Source of the DNA: Marisa cornuarietis
Lineage: Eukaryota; Mollusca; Gastropoda; Architaenioglossa; Ampullariidae
NCBI GenBank assembly: GCA_004794655.1
Contig: SMMW01000521.1
Span: 2,451,001-2,515,000 of the forward strand
DNA: 64,000 bases
Direction of reading: 5' to 3'
Each line of letters opens with the position of its first letter. The stretch's first letter is position 1. The translations under genes and the position numbers were made by a program. This document shows positions 34,582 through 47,096 of the stretch, piece by piece. Under the pieces are notes generated by a model, which had not been told where the DNA came from, did no database searches, and saw nothing but the letters and a program-made list of their open reading frames with translations.

Positions 34582-37299
34582 AAATACACCGTTACACTGT
34601 GGTTGGTTGTAATCTTAGTTGTGAGGATGCTTAGACCCTTTTCTTAATCGCTGTAACCTTTTGAGAGCTAAATTATTAAATTATATGCAATTACTGTATT
34701 TTCAGCACACTTTCAATTATTTTTATTGAAGTGAGTACACAATATTTATAAAATATGATACCTTGGCAGTGACAACACTGCATGCACATTGTAAGCTGGT
34801 TAACTGCTTCCGGAATAGCACACACGGCTTTAGATGACGACGATAAAATGAACAAGGAAATAAATACTTTTACACTAGTGTGCAGTTCTCTTTCTGCGCG
34901 AGAGGCTGTCGGCAAACTTTTCTCGCTGTCTTTTCTCTAATAAAGTCCTTTTTGTGTTCTGTAAGAACTCGTAAGAATAATCTAGGAAAGATGTGTTGAA
35001 GAACGACGGGGTGTGAAAGGATGAAGAAAGGGCTGTTAGATTTTGTTTTCCACACTTTGTAAGAAAAGTTAGTATTTGTATCTTCTTCATGTGTGGAGTC
35101 TCAGTATCGATGTTTAATTAGTGTTTGTTTGTCCTGGGTTGAACGGAATGTTAGCGAGTGTCTGTGTGCACTTACGCTTGTGTGATCTCATCTGTCGGCG
35201 TCAGGGGAGTTTAGCAACTGACAACCTTAATCAAATATGAGTCGAATAAAAGTGCAGTTATCTCCCGTGATTAATGATAAAGACTGTTGCCATTTTGCGA
35301 TTCAAAATCTTATGTAATTGTTCGAACAGAAATTCATTTTGTGTCCTCTGGCATGCTTTTAACACCCTACGCCCCATCTGGAACTCCTGAGCATTATCTC
35401 TCCGCAATAAGACCCGCATTATTAACAGCAAAGTGAAGGCAGTCCTGCGGTATGGCTCTGAAACCTGGAGAGTGACAAACACCATCACCAGATCTTTACC
35501 AACCGATCCTATCTCCAAATTTTGGGAATAATATGGCTCCAATATCAGCCTGTGGAAAAGAACTAACCATAATGCCACTAGTCAAGACATCAAAAAGTGC
35601 AAGTAGGGCTGGATAGGACACACCCTGCGCAAACCAGCTGACACCATTGCCAGGCAGGCACCTGACTGGAATCCTCTAGGGAAGAGGAGAGTTGTGAGGC
35701 CAAAACAGACTTGGAAAAGATCAGTAGAGAGCGATGCAAAGAATGGGGGGCTGCCAAAAACCGGGTCCGCTGGCGAGATGTTTTGCGGCCCTATGATAAA
35801 CGATGTGTGCGTCTGTGTCTGTCTGAATGTGTGCGTCTGTGCGTCTGTGTGGACTGTGTGTGTGTGTGTGTGTGTGTGACTATAAATGTGTTTTCATTTG
35901 TGTGTGTACTTGTTCGCTTGTGAATGTACCTCTTTGTATAAGTGACTGCCTGTGTGCGTTTGTGTGTGACGGGGCAGGTGCTCATGATTGCAGACACTGA
36001 CCATGAATACTGTGTAAGTCGGTCGCATCCTGTGTATGGGAATTTAGACATCACTGCTCACCAAGGCAGATAGTCTCGAATGAACACAACTTTGAAGAGG
36101 AAGTAAACAAGCTTAGCATCATGTGCATTGCTTGTCTGCTTAATTCCAAAGCCTGTTATTTGTCTGTGTTTTATGAAGAGAAAAAGCGCGGTTCACGGAC
36201 ATTTGATCGTTGCTTATTTTTTCCGTTTTTTAAACTATGTCTCCGCTTTCATCTAATTATTTGCGTTAGATGAAATGGTAATGTAACTGAGAAGCGTCCC
36301 ATACCAGTATTATTACAAAGCAGTGAGTTACCTCTAATGTGTCTGGCGATTAACAATATGAAAATTATCAGGAGTGACTTGTTTTGCACTGTTTATGAAG
36401 TGAAAAGGGAACTTTAATAAAAGTATAAATGCTGCGTTGTCTACAGACGTACGACTCCAAAGCGGGTTGTGCGAGTGCCATAAATAAGATAAAGAAGAAC
36501 ACACATTGGCAAACGCACCAAAACACTGTGAACAGTTCTATTGTGCCTGCCTTTAGTTTAAAATGAGACATAATGGTCTCTACAGTATACAACTGTCATT
36601 GATATAATGAAGATCCCCCAAAAGAAATTATTTTTCGCTTTCTACTGAGAAAAGACTGCTACTTGTCAAAATGTGTTTTCTCTGTGTTGGCATTTGTCAT
36701 AGATAATTTGTCTTTAATACCAGTTTTGCTGTTTCCCTAGTCGTTTGCTTGTGTTTGGATCTGTAGCATATATGCACACAGATTTCATTTTGTATAGAGA
36801 AACATCTCACCGCATAAATGCATTAAGGAAATCAGGGAAGTAAGAGAAAAAAAAGTACATTCAAGAGCAGCATTCCATGGCGTAGCTTGAAGTTAATTCA
36901 ACAATGTTTAACTACATGGCTTGAATTATATTCCGTACCAAACAAACTGAACTCTTTGAGGGCTATAGTATTTATGGAGAAGCACGAACTCGATAAAACA
37001 GAGCAAGATGTACAAGGCTGTAGGACTTGCACCACAGTTCAAATATTTCCTTCCGTATTCTAAGCTTCATGCTCTGGCAGATTCTTTCCAAAGATTCAGG
37101 CCGTGCATCACTTTTCACAGTCACAACATGCAACACTCAGAAAAAGGAAGTGAATATTTACAATGTGTGGCACACTGTGTTGGTGACGGTTGAGGACTGA
37201 TGACTAGACTACAAACTTATAGTCCGAGAACTGCAACCAGTAAACTTCTTGTTCTCTTTTGCTTCATACGTCTGAGGATTGAAACATCTGAGTACAGCG
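34582..37299. other. Intergenic region B-C with paralogous repeats
   Basis: About 34915-35345 recurs at 43153-43665; about 35990-36830 recurs at 61795-62640; about 36845-37299 is the duplicated 5' flank also found before gene D (45930-46371). A LINE remnant lies at 35388-35800 and a TG tract at 35800-35970. Confidence 0.55.
35388..35800 (+). mobile_element. Degenerate C-terminal remnant of a second LINE
   Basis: Across broken frames the plus strand reads INSKVKAVLRYGSETW, then GHTLRKPADTIARQAPDWNP and later RVRWRDVLRPYD, the motif order found after the RT domain of RTE/Jockey-type elements. No RT core or ends were seen. Confidence 0.6.
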
Positions 37300-38027
37300 A
37301 TGACGCGCAAACTTTTTCTGTTCTACATCGCCGTTTTCCTCGTGACAAAAAATCTCTCAGGCAAGTGTACTTGTGTGCAAAAAGCTATTTGTTTATTAGA
37401 TCAAATGCTCGTGTCATTTAGTCTTATACTGTCAAATTCTGCTGATTTCTCACGCTGTCTTTAACACAAACATTTTTTATTTTATTATTTGTTTACCTTG
37501 TTCTTCTTCCTAACTGTTTACTTCTTATTGCCATGAGATACTTAACCTCTTTAATTGCAAAATTATTGTTCACCGCCCGATATATGATATTTATGATATT
37601 TGTGTTATTGCATAAACTGATGTCGAAAACTTTCTTGCTTTTCAGTAACTGTTGATTCTATCAACGCGTTTAGTATAATCTGTGTAAGTATACCATTGAT
37701 ATGTTGCAGCTCTGTATATCCATGATTGTTCATCTGAAGTTAAAGATGTAACCGAAGACACTGACGTTAACTTTACTTGCGGTCCGTACATTAACCGGTT
37801 AGAATGGTATTTTTTACATGATAACCGGCTGGAGAACTACATCGGCCACTGCAGCAGGTATGAGTGTAAATCCCCAAATGGCTTCCTATTTGTCTTACAA
37901 CAGAAAACAATTCCAGATCAGGGATATGAAAGCACGTTGTACATCAAGAATCTCACAAGACATCAAGATTTTTTTCTTCACTGCACGGATGGGAACGAAA
38001 TAGCCACGTGTAAGCTACGTGTTACAG
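37300..38027 (+). CDS. Gene C signal peptide and Ig domain 1 exons
   Basis: Exon 37300-37360 encodes MTRKLFLFYIAVFLVTKNLS and ends at AG|GCAAGT; exon 37710-38027 is fully open with HDCSS, NFTCG, LEWYFL and FFLHC. The TTG upstream of 37300 is not a start. Confidence 0.65.
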
Positions 38028-38710
38028 GTGGGTAACATCCAACAGTCGCTGTAGCTATAGCTGTCTTCTTTTGTATGAGTTATATAAAATGTACCTCTGA
38101 TTAATTTACACCTGTTAACATAAGGTAGAAAAAAAACTAATTTAAAGGAATATGTTGAAGCTTCTAGCTTCTACTAAACTGTAAAATATCTAAGACTCAT
38201 CTGATTGTACGCGTTTCATAATATCTTGAAATCTTATCTTTAGTTAATAAAGTGAGAGACCAAATAAACTCGCAAGTTCCCTTTAAATTATAAATACTTT
38301 TTGTTAAAATTTCAGTTTGCAAAGAATGTTCTTACAATTTTGATTATGGACGGTTAATAATGACGATCACATTCCAATACTCTGTAGTAACAATTTAACC
38401 AGTCTTTGAATTTTCATAATAAATTTTATTTTTCAGATTTTTAGTTATAGTTTCTTTTCTTTTTTCTATGTGTAAAGTTTGAATTGTAGCTGTTTGTTTT
38501 CACGAGGGGCAAGATCCAGTTACCCCTAAAGGAAACTTTACACCTAGAAAAAATATTATTACGGACGAACTTATTTTTAGTTTAAAAAAAGTTCAGATCT
38601 ACTTTTAACAACCGGTTTATGTAGCACTATAAATAAACAAACTATTTTTAAAATTTAAACTTAAAAAAGGATATTGTCTGCAAATCTTTTTTAATTTTTC
38701 TTTTGAACAG

Positions 38711-39442
38711 CCCTTCCTATCCTAAGAAACTGCGATGTGTGGATAAGGGATTGGCAGGTATTCGCGACATGTGAAGTTGAACACATGTACGTGTCAGACG
38801 ATAGGTACTCGTGCAGGTGGCGAGTAAACAACGCCGAGGTACTTAACACACTCTTAGAGCCCTTTTTATGGTCTCTCTCTGATTCTCTCTCTCTCTAAAA
38901 CAGAAACATATATATATATACACATATATTTGAAAACAGTATAATTATTCTTGACAGTTATATACAAAAGCGCATTTTAAGGTCCGGCAACCTATGTAAG
39001 AGTAATTATCATCGTCATCATAACATGTTTTTGTAGTCGATCCACCTATAATATTGTTGCAAGTCGATTTAATGCAAGCCATTCTGCGAGAATTCTTCCT
39101 CTTTATATTATTTATAGGCCACAAGACTATATTTTATTTAATTTATCTTCCTATTAGCAGGTTGTTGTCACTCTACAATGCTTTTGATATGGAGCACTTT
39201 TTAACGATTCTTTTAAAATTGTTATATAAAAATTTGCTTTGATTTTAATTTTTCTTTTAACGGTTTGCAGCTCCCGAGTTATTTCTTAGACCCACTTACT
39301 GAGTACTGGCTTGAGACAAGAGCATATCGAAAAGGAATTTGCTATGTAAGCCATGCACTGTTTACTGGCCAGGGTAACTACACGTACAGCCTCAACATAG
39401 ATCCAGGTCTTCGGAACGTCACTGTTAAGACAATAAGTATAG
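38711..39442 (+). CDS. Gene C split Ig-like domain 2 (two exons)
   Basis: 38711-38838 (RNCDVWIRDW, CEVEHMYVSD, YSCRWRVN) and 39271-39442 (GICYVSH, GNYTYSLNIDPG); both open. Confidence 0.65.
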
Positions 39443-40053
39443 GTAAATACTTGCTTTTATATCTTGCAGATATTTAATTAAAAATATTTGTTACAGCGTT
39501 TCTAAACTAGTAAAACATGTGTGTACTGTTGCCAGTGTGGTTCTCCTGCGCACTACCATTTTAATCATTATCATCTTACAAATTTTGGTATCATCCTGAG
39601 TTATGTGTTAAAGTCACAACTTTTCTTGGATCCAGCATTTCTAGGGCCTTTTTCCAACATTCTACAGAGCTAGATATTATTCCGCAGCTAGACTAAATTT
39701 TGTAAGAAGGCTACGTCACAAGGAAAGACTACCGTGCATGTGTTTGACTTTTTATGTTTCGTGGTCGTTGTTCGAACCCTATTACCTAAAAAAACATACA
39801 ATTTCTAAACAGAGCGAGCACAATTTGTCAAACTCGCACTGCCTTAAACTTATGAAAACAGTTTCAAATTAAGAAGCCTTTTATGATCATAAATCAAATC
39901 AGCTCTATAGCTTTCCTTTTCTTTGTATTTTCACTTATTTTGTTTTTTTAATTGTTGCTTAACCTGTATGATCTTTAGAGGCTTAATACAAAATCTCTCG
40001 ATAGGAGGTACATGTTTCCTCTCACTGGCATTAATTTCAAGTGTAATACGCAG

Positions 40054-40298
40054 TGCCTCCAGGGGATCCCATGTACACATGTCGTGAAGTTGTTCAGGAG
40101 GGATTCAATGTGAGCTGTACGTGTACCTCCTCAAATCCAGGAACTCCACCAGCAACGTTTGTCTGGGATGACCTGAATACTGATATATTACATGTTCTCA
40201 GTGTTCAACGAGAGAAAAGTGGCTCTAAAATACATGTTTTATGTCATGGGGTCCAAACAGACATAGCCTTCAGACCATTCTAACCTTAAAAGTAACGG
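40054..40298 (+). pseudogene. Gene C Ig3 exon with 1-nt deletion
   Basis: Open and D-like through CTCTSSNPGTPPATFVW and VQREKSGS, then one base is missing relative to D near 40233, so the LTWG-type ending is lost and a TAA follows. Confidence 0.8.
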
Positions 40299-40901
40299 GT
40301 AGGTATATTTTAGACTTATTTACTTGGTATTACTGCGCTTGAGACTATTTTTGGTGCATGATTTTTTAATCATTAAAATAAAAAGGTGTAAATAGTGTTG
40401 TGATATTAAGTAAAACAAAGTATATTTCCTTATAACGACAGTCTTACAAGGCATTCAAAAGAAATAACACTATTAGCAGTACTTCATCTCTTTATATTTT
40501 AAAATATTGAAAATCCTGATATTAGACGCGGTATACTCTCTAGAATTAACAGAATATACCCTTAGCGTAACTCCTTGAATCATTAGCGGTGGCTGTATCA
40601 TTCATAGATTGAATCAAATGGCGATATGTTTAGTCTCAGTCACACACAATGCACGCTTCAGAAATAAATGGCCTAACTAGTTAACTTCCTCTTCGACCAC
40701 GATCTTTAAAAAAAATAAAATAGATTCCATATTAACCTTTTATTTTAAGATTATAAAATGAATATATCGTAAGATCTGTTCGTTATTTTCTATCGTAACT
40801 ATAATACATTCTATGATTGAAGTTAAATGCATGTGATGTTGCATATAAGAAAAAAAAATCACTTTAGAGTGTTTATTTCTTTGCTCGTAATGTTTACTCA
40901 G

Positions 40902-41805
40902 TGCTTGTGAGCATCGTTCCCCAAACCTGCAGTGTACAGCTGTCGAGATGGAAGGTGCATGGAGTCTGTACCATTCAGTGGCTGAGTAAGCTAAGGGATA
41001 CCTCGGAGTGTAGGTGGTGCTTCAGCTATCAGGTGCTTCATATGGTTCTCTCCCCTTAGTCAACTAGTTAAAAATATGTTAGTGGCGTACACATGTGTCT
41101 CATAATCTTAGTATGAGCTAAGCGTACTTGTTATATAAAAAAGCTTGGATGAAAGTACTATCTTCACAACTTTTTTGTGTTATTAATTTGTTTTCAGTAT
41201 CTTGCTAGGACTACAGAAAATGACTTAAAGGGACTGCTGGGCTCTTCGAGTTCTGTTGCTGTCGATTCCGTTGGTTACACAAGAAGAGATTGTTCTTTTG
41301 AGCAGGAAATGCCAGTCATCGAGGGAGATTATATCTACAGCATAAAAGTATCATCACATCAAGACGATCAGTTTTCGAAATTTCTTCGTATAGGTGAACC
41401 AATATCTTTAAATTTCACTTTAAATGTTACCTTACAGTTTCAAAATTTTTGCAGGGATAAGATACATAGGGTTAGTAAATTAGAGAATATATTAAATACA
41501 ACTAGAGATTTTTTTTCGGCGTTTGAAGTTTTTAGCATTTTGTTTCCAATCTGCAGTGCGTCCAGGACAAGCTTCGCACAATTGTTCTATTGCTGTTTTT
41601 GAGGGATCCAGTATGAGTTGTAAGTGCAGCTCCTCAACTGAAGGAAATCCACCAGCAGAGTTTCTCTGGGAGGGCGTGAACAGCGACACGTTACACCTTT
41701 ACAATATTCAGAGACAAGATAACGGCAAAAGATATACATGTCGGCCAAGATGGGGACGAATTGGGCTCATTGGACGAGCAACTGTTTACATCTTAAAAGT
41801 AATAG
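40902..41805 (+). pseudogene. Gene C Ig4 (split) and Ig5 exons, individually open
   Basis: 40902-41032 (SIVPQTCSVQLSRW), 41198-41393 (RRDCSFEQEMPV, SIKVSSHQDDQF) and 41557-41805 (SHNCSIAV, SCKCSSSTEGNPPAEFLW, YTCRPRWG). They are intact but downstream of the frameshift. Confidence 0.65.
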
Positions 41806-42129
41806 GTAAGTATACTTTATAGTTTTTAATATAAATATTATTCTTTCCATTTCAAAATTTGTTACTGGTGCATGACATTTTTTCACTGAAAAAAAGACTA
41901 AGATAAAAGCAGGATTTTTGATAATCTTTCGAATTTTTGTGGTAGAAGGTCATCGTTAAGTGTGTAGATTCCAGACTATTATTTATATAAGGGTCCTAGA
42001 CTCCTTGCCTGATCGCAGTCGTGCAAAATCTTCACATTTGTGTTGTAGCCTCCGTTTTAAAATAGGGGAGGGAGTTTCATCAAGCATTTAAGTAAGACAA
42101 CGTGGATAAAACTGTGTAACGACGTTTAA

Positions 42130-42330
42130 ATCAAATCAAACTTTATTGTCTGTTCGAGAAAGCCCAAGACAGAAATTTTTCTGTAGCTTTAAAAAAAGAC
42201 ATAATGGGCAGGCATACATACTCATATAGGCATTTAACACACACGCGCACCTAAACATTCTCACACATAAATGGGAAGCTTCGCCAGCAGGACGTCAGTA
42301 TACCTAGCGGTCCTTGTGCCTTTTATTTAG
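42130..42330 (-). mobile_element. LINE/SINE 3' end fragment
   Basis: AAATCAAATCAAACTTTATT at the left edge looks like an inverted TTTGAT-repeat tail following AATAAAGT, as at retroelement 3' ends. It sits exactly where C/D similarity ends. Confidence 0.4.
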
Positions 42331-42510
42331 GATGGTGAAGGCTGCCGCACAAAGAACCTGCAGTTTTTTGCATCTGAAGTTTTTTAAGAATAATTTATAA
42401 TACACAATTGTTAAAAAAGCTCTTTGTACCTTTCTCTTTTAGTCTGCCATTTATCTGCAAGGTTACTGTTGTTGTTGCTCAAACATTTACATATTTTTTG
42501 TTTTCTACAG

Positions 42511-42606
42511 CCCACACAGAGGATAAAAGGACCGTAGAGAGCACGGCGAGCAATCAAATTTTGACGGAATAGTCTCTTTCAGATATTTATGTCCTAAAGC
42601 CAATAG
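42511..42606 (+). pseudogene. Gene C Ig8 remnant exon
   Basis: Only the last third remains: STASNQILTE, TAG, then LSDIYVLK, matching CTASNQIFAEVS and IYVL of D. Splice sites survive on both sides (CTACAG, GTAAGC), phase 1 to 1. Confidence 0.65.
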
Positions 42607-42939
42607 GTAAGCTTTCCTTTTCATTTCTGCCCATAAAACATACGGTTCACATTTTTTTTGCATACAGAAAACGAATAAAATATGCATGTGGCTATTCAGT
42701 TACGAAGCTAATCATGGCCTATGGCTTTGCCCTATGACCTAGTCAAAATTGACGTAGGAAAAGCTGTAGGATGTGTCAGCGATCACCCAGTTCTAATAAA
42801 AAGCACTACCGTCGTTTACATTTAATGCTCCACATCAATTAGATAATAGTCGGCAAGCCTGCACTCCTATGGGAATAGATAAGATGTCTGTATGTCAATT
42901 TTTTTCAATAAACGTATGTTTGTGATGAAATCTCTACAG

Positions 42940-43041
42940 ATGGACGTGTTCATGGAAGTATAATTGGCGGCAGTCTGGCAGCTGTGGTTTTTATCGCTGT
43001 CATAGGAGCCTTCTTTATATTTTTTCTCAAACAACGAAATA
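42940..43041 (+). CDS. Gene C transmembrane exon
   Basis: 34 codons: GRVHGS, then IIGGSLAAVVFIAVIGAFFI, then FLKQRN. It is less basic at the inner side than in A, B and D and more diverged. Confidence 0.6.
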
Positions 43042-44279
43042 GTAAGCATGTTTACATATTCTACTGTAAATATATGTAGTTAGACTAAATCACTTTCTAA
43101 TTTTTGCTTTTGGAAATGTATGGAACGAAACGTACCCGAGTTTGCCACCGAATCGTTTCTCGCTATCTTTTCTCTAATAAAGTCCATTTTTGTATTGTGG
43201 ATACGAACGCGCTCGTATGAATAATCTAGGAAAGGTTGGTTGAAGAACGACAGTGCGTGCAAGGATGAAGAAAGGCTTGTTGGATTTTGTCTTTTACATT
43301 TTATTTGTTTACGTCATATTTTAAGTCTTAATCAGCGTTAATTTTCTCAATTTTTATAATAAAATGTGGTGTTTGTATCGTCTTCCTCTGTGGAGTTTTA
43401 ATATCGGTGTTCGATTAGTGTTTGTTCGGACTGGGTGGAGTGGAATGCTACCGAGTGTTTGCGTGCACTTGCGCTTTTGCGATCTCATCTGTCGGTGTCA
43501 GGAGAGTTCAGCAGCTGACCACCTTAATCAGATATGAGTCAATTTGAAGTGCGGTTATTTTACGTGAGTATATGTGAGGATTTAGAATATTGCGATTTTC
43601 CGACTTTGCCATTCAAAAGTTTAGGCAATTTTCGAGGCGAAATTCGTTTATATTTCTTGTGAATGGTTGAATGATTTTTTTAAAAGTTGAAGACGGTCTG
43701 TTAAATTTGTTAAAATTTTTCCTTGTTGCCTACCGAAATACTGTTGGACGTTCCGGCATTAGGTAAGTGCATTCTTTTCATTTTTTGACCTAATAAATTT
43801 GTGTTCCTTTTCACTCTAATTGACTACAATTGAAATAACATTTTGCAAAGTGAGTTTGCTTGGTACCTAGTTTTTGTGACATAAAATCAAACACATCCTG
43901 AAAAAAATTTCCTTAAAATGGTTTTTCCATTCATCTTTTGTAATATTTTCACCAGGTAAATGTCTTTGACTTTTACCCGGACACGAATTTATTTCGTCCC
44001 CAAACAATTTTTGATTATTGGTTTGCTTTGGCAAACTCCCTGCCTTTACTCACTTATATTTCCTTTTTTTCTCTTTCACTAGCCCCTAGTATTATTGCCT
44101 TGCTTCTGCGGATTTTAAAAGATTTTGGTCTGACCTTTCACGTCTGTATGTACGTAAACAAGATTTAGCGGACGTTTTGTCCTGGTCGCATTCTTGATCA
44201 AACCGTTGGCTTACTTTCTTCGTTTCCCTGTAAAAACTTGTTACCTCATACATGTCACCACTGACTGTAGGCAGTTCAC

Positions 44280-45230
44280 AAAGAGACCGATCACTTCATT
44301 CACATTATATTCTATTTTATAGGTCGCACGTGCAAGTTCATCTCGGGCTTCTCCTGTGTTCAGCGCAGCTAAAAAGTAAGATTTACTTTGTCACCATCAC
44401 ATCCTACCTTTTTGGATCCATTTCCATTTGCACGTGGGTTCTCTAGGTCTCTTAGTGTCGTGGGCAAAGTCAGTGACACTGACAAGTGGTCTGACTCTAC
44501 ATTTTTTCAACTTTTTAAGACAGAAATATCTCTTTTTTTGCACAGCTCATCGGTAGCACAAAAGTAAACAAAAATACTAGACCCTACATCCATTAAGATT
44601 AGAGCAATTAAATAATTGGCATAAATCAATTAGTTTTTTTACCAACCATATTAAAACGGTATCATCTGATGTTCGTTCATAATCTACTTTTCATTTTCAA
44701 ACAGCTTATACCCTACCGACACATTTCTGTTTGATGAGCGAGTCAGTGCATTCAGATTTCCGCATAGGATGAAGTAAAAGTCTTCTTTCATTTCGCACAA
44801 GTAAGTTTAGCACTGTTCTAAAATATCGATGTCATCACTGCCTTTAGTTGCTTTGTACCATGATGAGTCGTATGGAGAAATGTATGTAAACATCCACATA
44901 ATTAATGTGTATTGGTTGAATAAATTTACTGTTTCTTCGCCACGACTAGGACACCCCTGGATGATCTATCATCATTACTCAGTTTCTGAGCAGGAGCAAA
45001 ATACAAACAATATTCGGTGAAGTGGTGTAACTGGAAGCTGGTCAGGTCGAAAGACTTTAGATACTCAACAAAGTCCGGGATACCTAGTTTGGGCAAAAGT
45101 CCGCTACTATTCAAGTTAAGAATGTTAATGTCATCATGGGTTATATTATTTACTTGACTGATTGTGTTGCTTCTGTCACTGTTCGTGTTTGCACCTCTAG
45201 TGAAATGAGAGGGGCCAGGCATCCTATTTA
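44280..45230 (-). mobile_element. Degenerate LINE endonuclease fragment
   Basis: On the minus strand INILNLNSSGLLPKLGIPDF and YLKSFDLTSFQ fit the start of an endonuclease/exonuclease/phosphatase domain of CR1/RTE-type LINEs; further on, FTYISPYDSSWYK resembles its VYIPPxxS motif. Stops interrupt it. Confidence 0.45.
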
Positions 45231-45502
45231 CTGGATTTTTTGGTGTTTGTTGAGGTGTGTGTTGACCGACAGTCGCTGGGTGGTAGACATGCTGTCAGAA
45301 TAAAAGAGGCTTTGTTTTCTTTATTTGTGTCAGGGTCTACGACTGTGACTGCTCTATGAGCGGGGGCGGGTCTGCTGGGTTTCCCGATGTGTCAGTCGAA
45401 CGGTCACGAAGTAGTATCACTTAACTCCTTGGTGCAAACACATTGTGGGCACTTGTTTCACCGACCGTGTGTCGGCTTTGAGGACTTGACAACCAGTAGT
45501 AG

Positions 45503-45614
<112 letters not shown>

Positions 45615-46371
45615 TCCATTTATAATGTGTAAGTTTCTCTTCAGAAGAATGCTCATTGCGCAGCAAACACAGAATAGAAGAAAAAATAAAACAAGAGGAA
45701 AGTTAAAAAAAATAATAGAGAAGTGGTGCTTGGTTGTTGAAGTCAGTCTTAAGTAAACAAACGAGTCTTCAGTCTTTTCCGAAACGTGGTTGCTGAGGTG
45801 ATGGTTGACAATGATTATGGCAGAGCATTCCACAGCTTAAGTACAGCGTTTTTGAAGGCCCTGACTCCAGAATGACGCGTGTCTTACAAGAAATTAAAGA
45901 CACTGTCAAACGAGTGCAATAAGAGAAAAAATATATTCAAGAGCAGGATTGTTGTAAGTTCATTTAACAATGGTTAACTACAAGGTTCAAAGTATATTCT
46001 GTTACAAAAAGAACTAAACTCTTTGAGATGTGTAGTATCATTGGAGAAGCACAAGCTAGATGAAACCTAGCAATATGTACAGAGCTGTAGGGCTTGCACC
46101 ACAGTTCAAATATTTCCTTCCTTATTCAAATCTGCATGCTATGACAGTGTATTTACTAAGATGAAGGCCGTGCATCACTTGTCACAGTCACAACACGCAA
46201 CACTCAGAAAAGGAAGTGAATATTTACAATAAGTCAAATACTGTTAAGGACTGATGACTAGACTACAACTTTGTAGTCAGAGACTGGTTTAAATTCTGAG
46301 AACTGCAACCAGAAAACTTTTTACTCTCTTTTCCTTCATACGTCTGAGGATTGAAACATCTGAGTAAAGTG

Positions 46372-47096
46372 ATGAAGCGCAAACTCTTTCTGTTCTACAT
46401 CGCCATTTTCCTCGTGACAAAAAAACAGTCAGGCAAGTGTATTTATGTGCACAAGACTATTTGTTTCTTAGATCGAATTCTCGTTTCGTTTACTTTTATA
46501 CTATTAAACACTGCTGATTTCTCACGCTCTTTAAAAAAATTAACCATTTTATTATTTTTTTTTATCTTGTTCCCCTTTCCTGCTGTTTTCTTCTTATTCC
46601 TCTTAGATACTTAAACTCTCTAATTGCAAAATTAATGTTCACCACCCGAGATATGATATTTGTGATATTTGTGTTATTGCATAAACTGACATCAAACGCT
46701 TTCTCACCTTTCTGTAACTATTGATTCTATTAGCGCGTTTAGTATAATCTGTGTAAGCATACCGTTGATATGTTGCAGCTCTGTATATCCATGACTGTTC
46801 ATCTGAAGTTAAAGATGTAACGGAAGATACTGACGTTAACTTTACTTGCGGTCCGTACATTAACCGGATAGAATGGTATTTTTTACATGATAACCGGCTG
46901 GAGAACTACATCGGCCACTGCAACAGCTCTGGGTGTGAATCCCCAAGTGGCTCCTTATTTGTCTTACAACAGAAAACAGTTCTAGAACAGGGGTATGAAA
47001 GCACGTTATACATCAAGAATCTCACAAGACATCAAGAATTTTCTCTTCGCTGCACGGATGGGAACGAAATGGCCACGTGTAAGCTACGTGTTACAG
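46372..47096 (+). CDS. Gene D signal peptide and Ig domain 1 exons
   Basis: 46372-46432 encodes MKRKLFLFYIAIFLVTKKQS, ending at AG|GCAAGT; 46779-47096 is open with HDCSS, NFTCG, IEWYFL and FSLRC. Nearly identical to C. Confidence 0.7.

Larger units (their letters stand above)
37300..43041 (+). pseudogene. Receptor C: tail-less, frameshifted copy of D's 5' half
   Basis: Exons: 37300-37360 signal peptide; 37710-38027 Ig1; 38711-38838 plus 39271-39442 split Ig2; 40054-40298 Ig3; 40902-41032 plus 41198-41393 split Ig4; 41557-41805 Ig5; 42511-42606 Ig8 remnant; 42940-43041 transmembrane. From about 36845 to 42128 it is nearly identical to D, introns included. Ig3 is 1 nt shorter than in D (245 versus 246), which shifts the frame to a TAA at 40281-40283; the Ig8 remnant has an in-frame TAG (42570-42572). 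Pair 6-7 is absent and no tail exon is found before gene D. The signal and first two Ig domains could still give a short secreted product. Confidence 0.7.
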
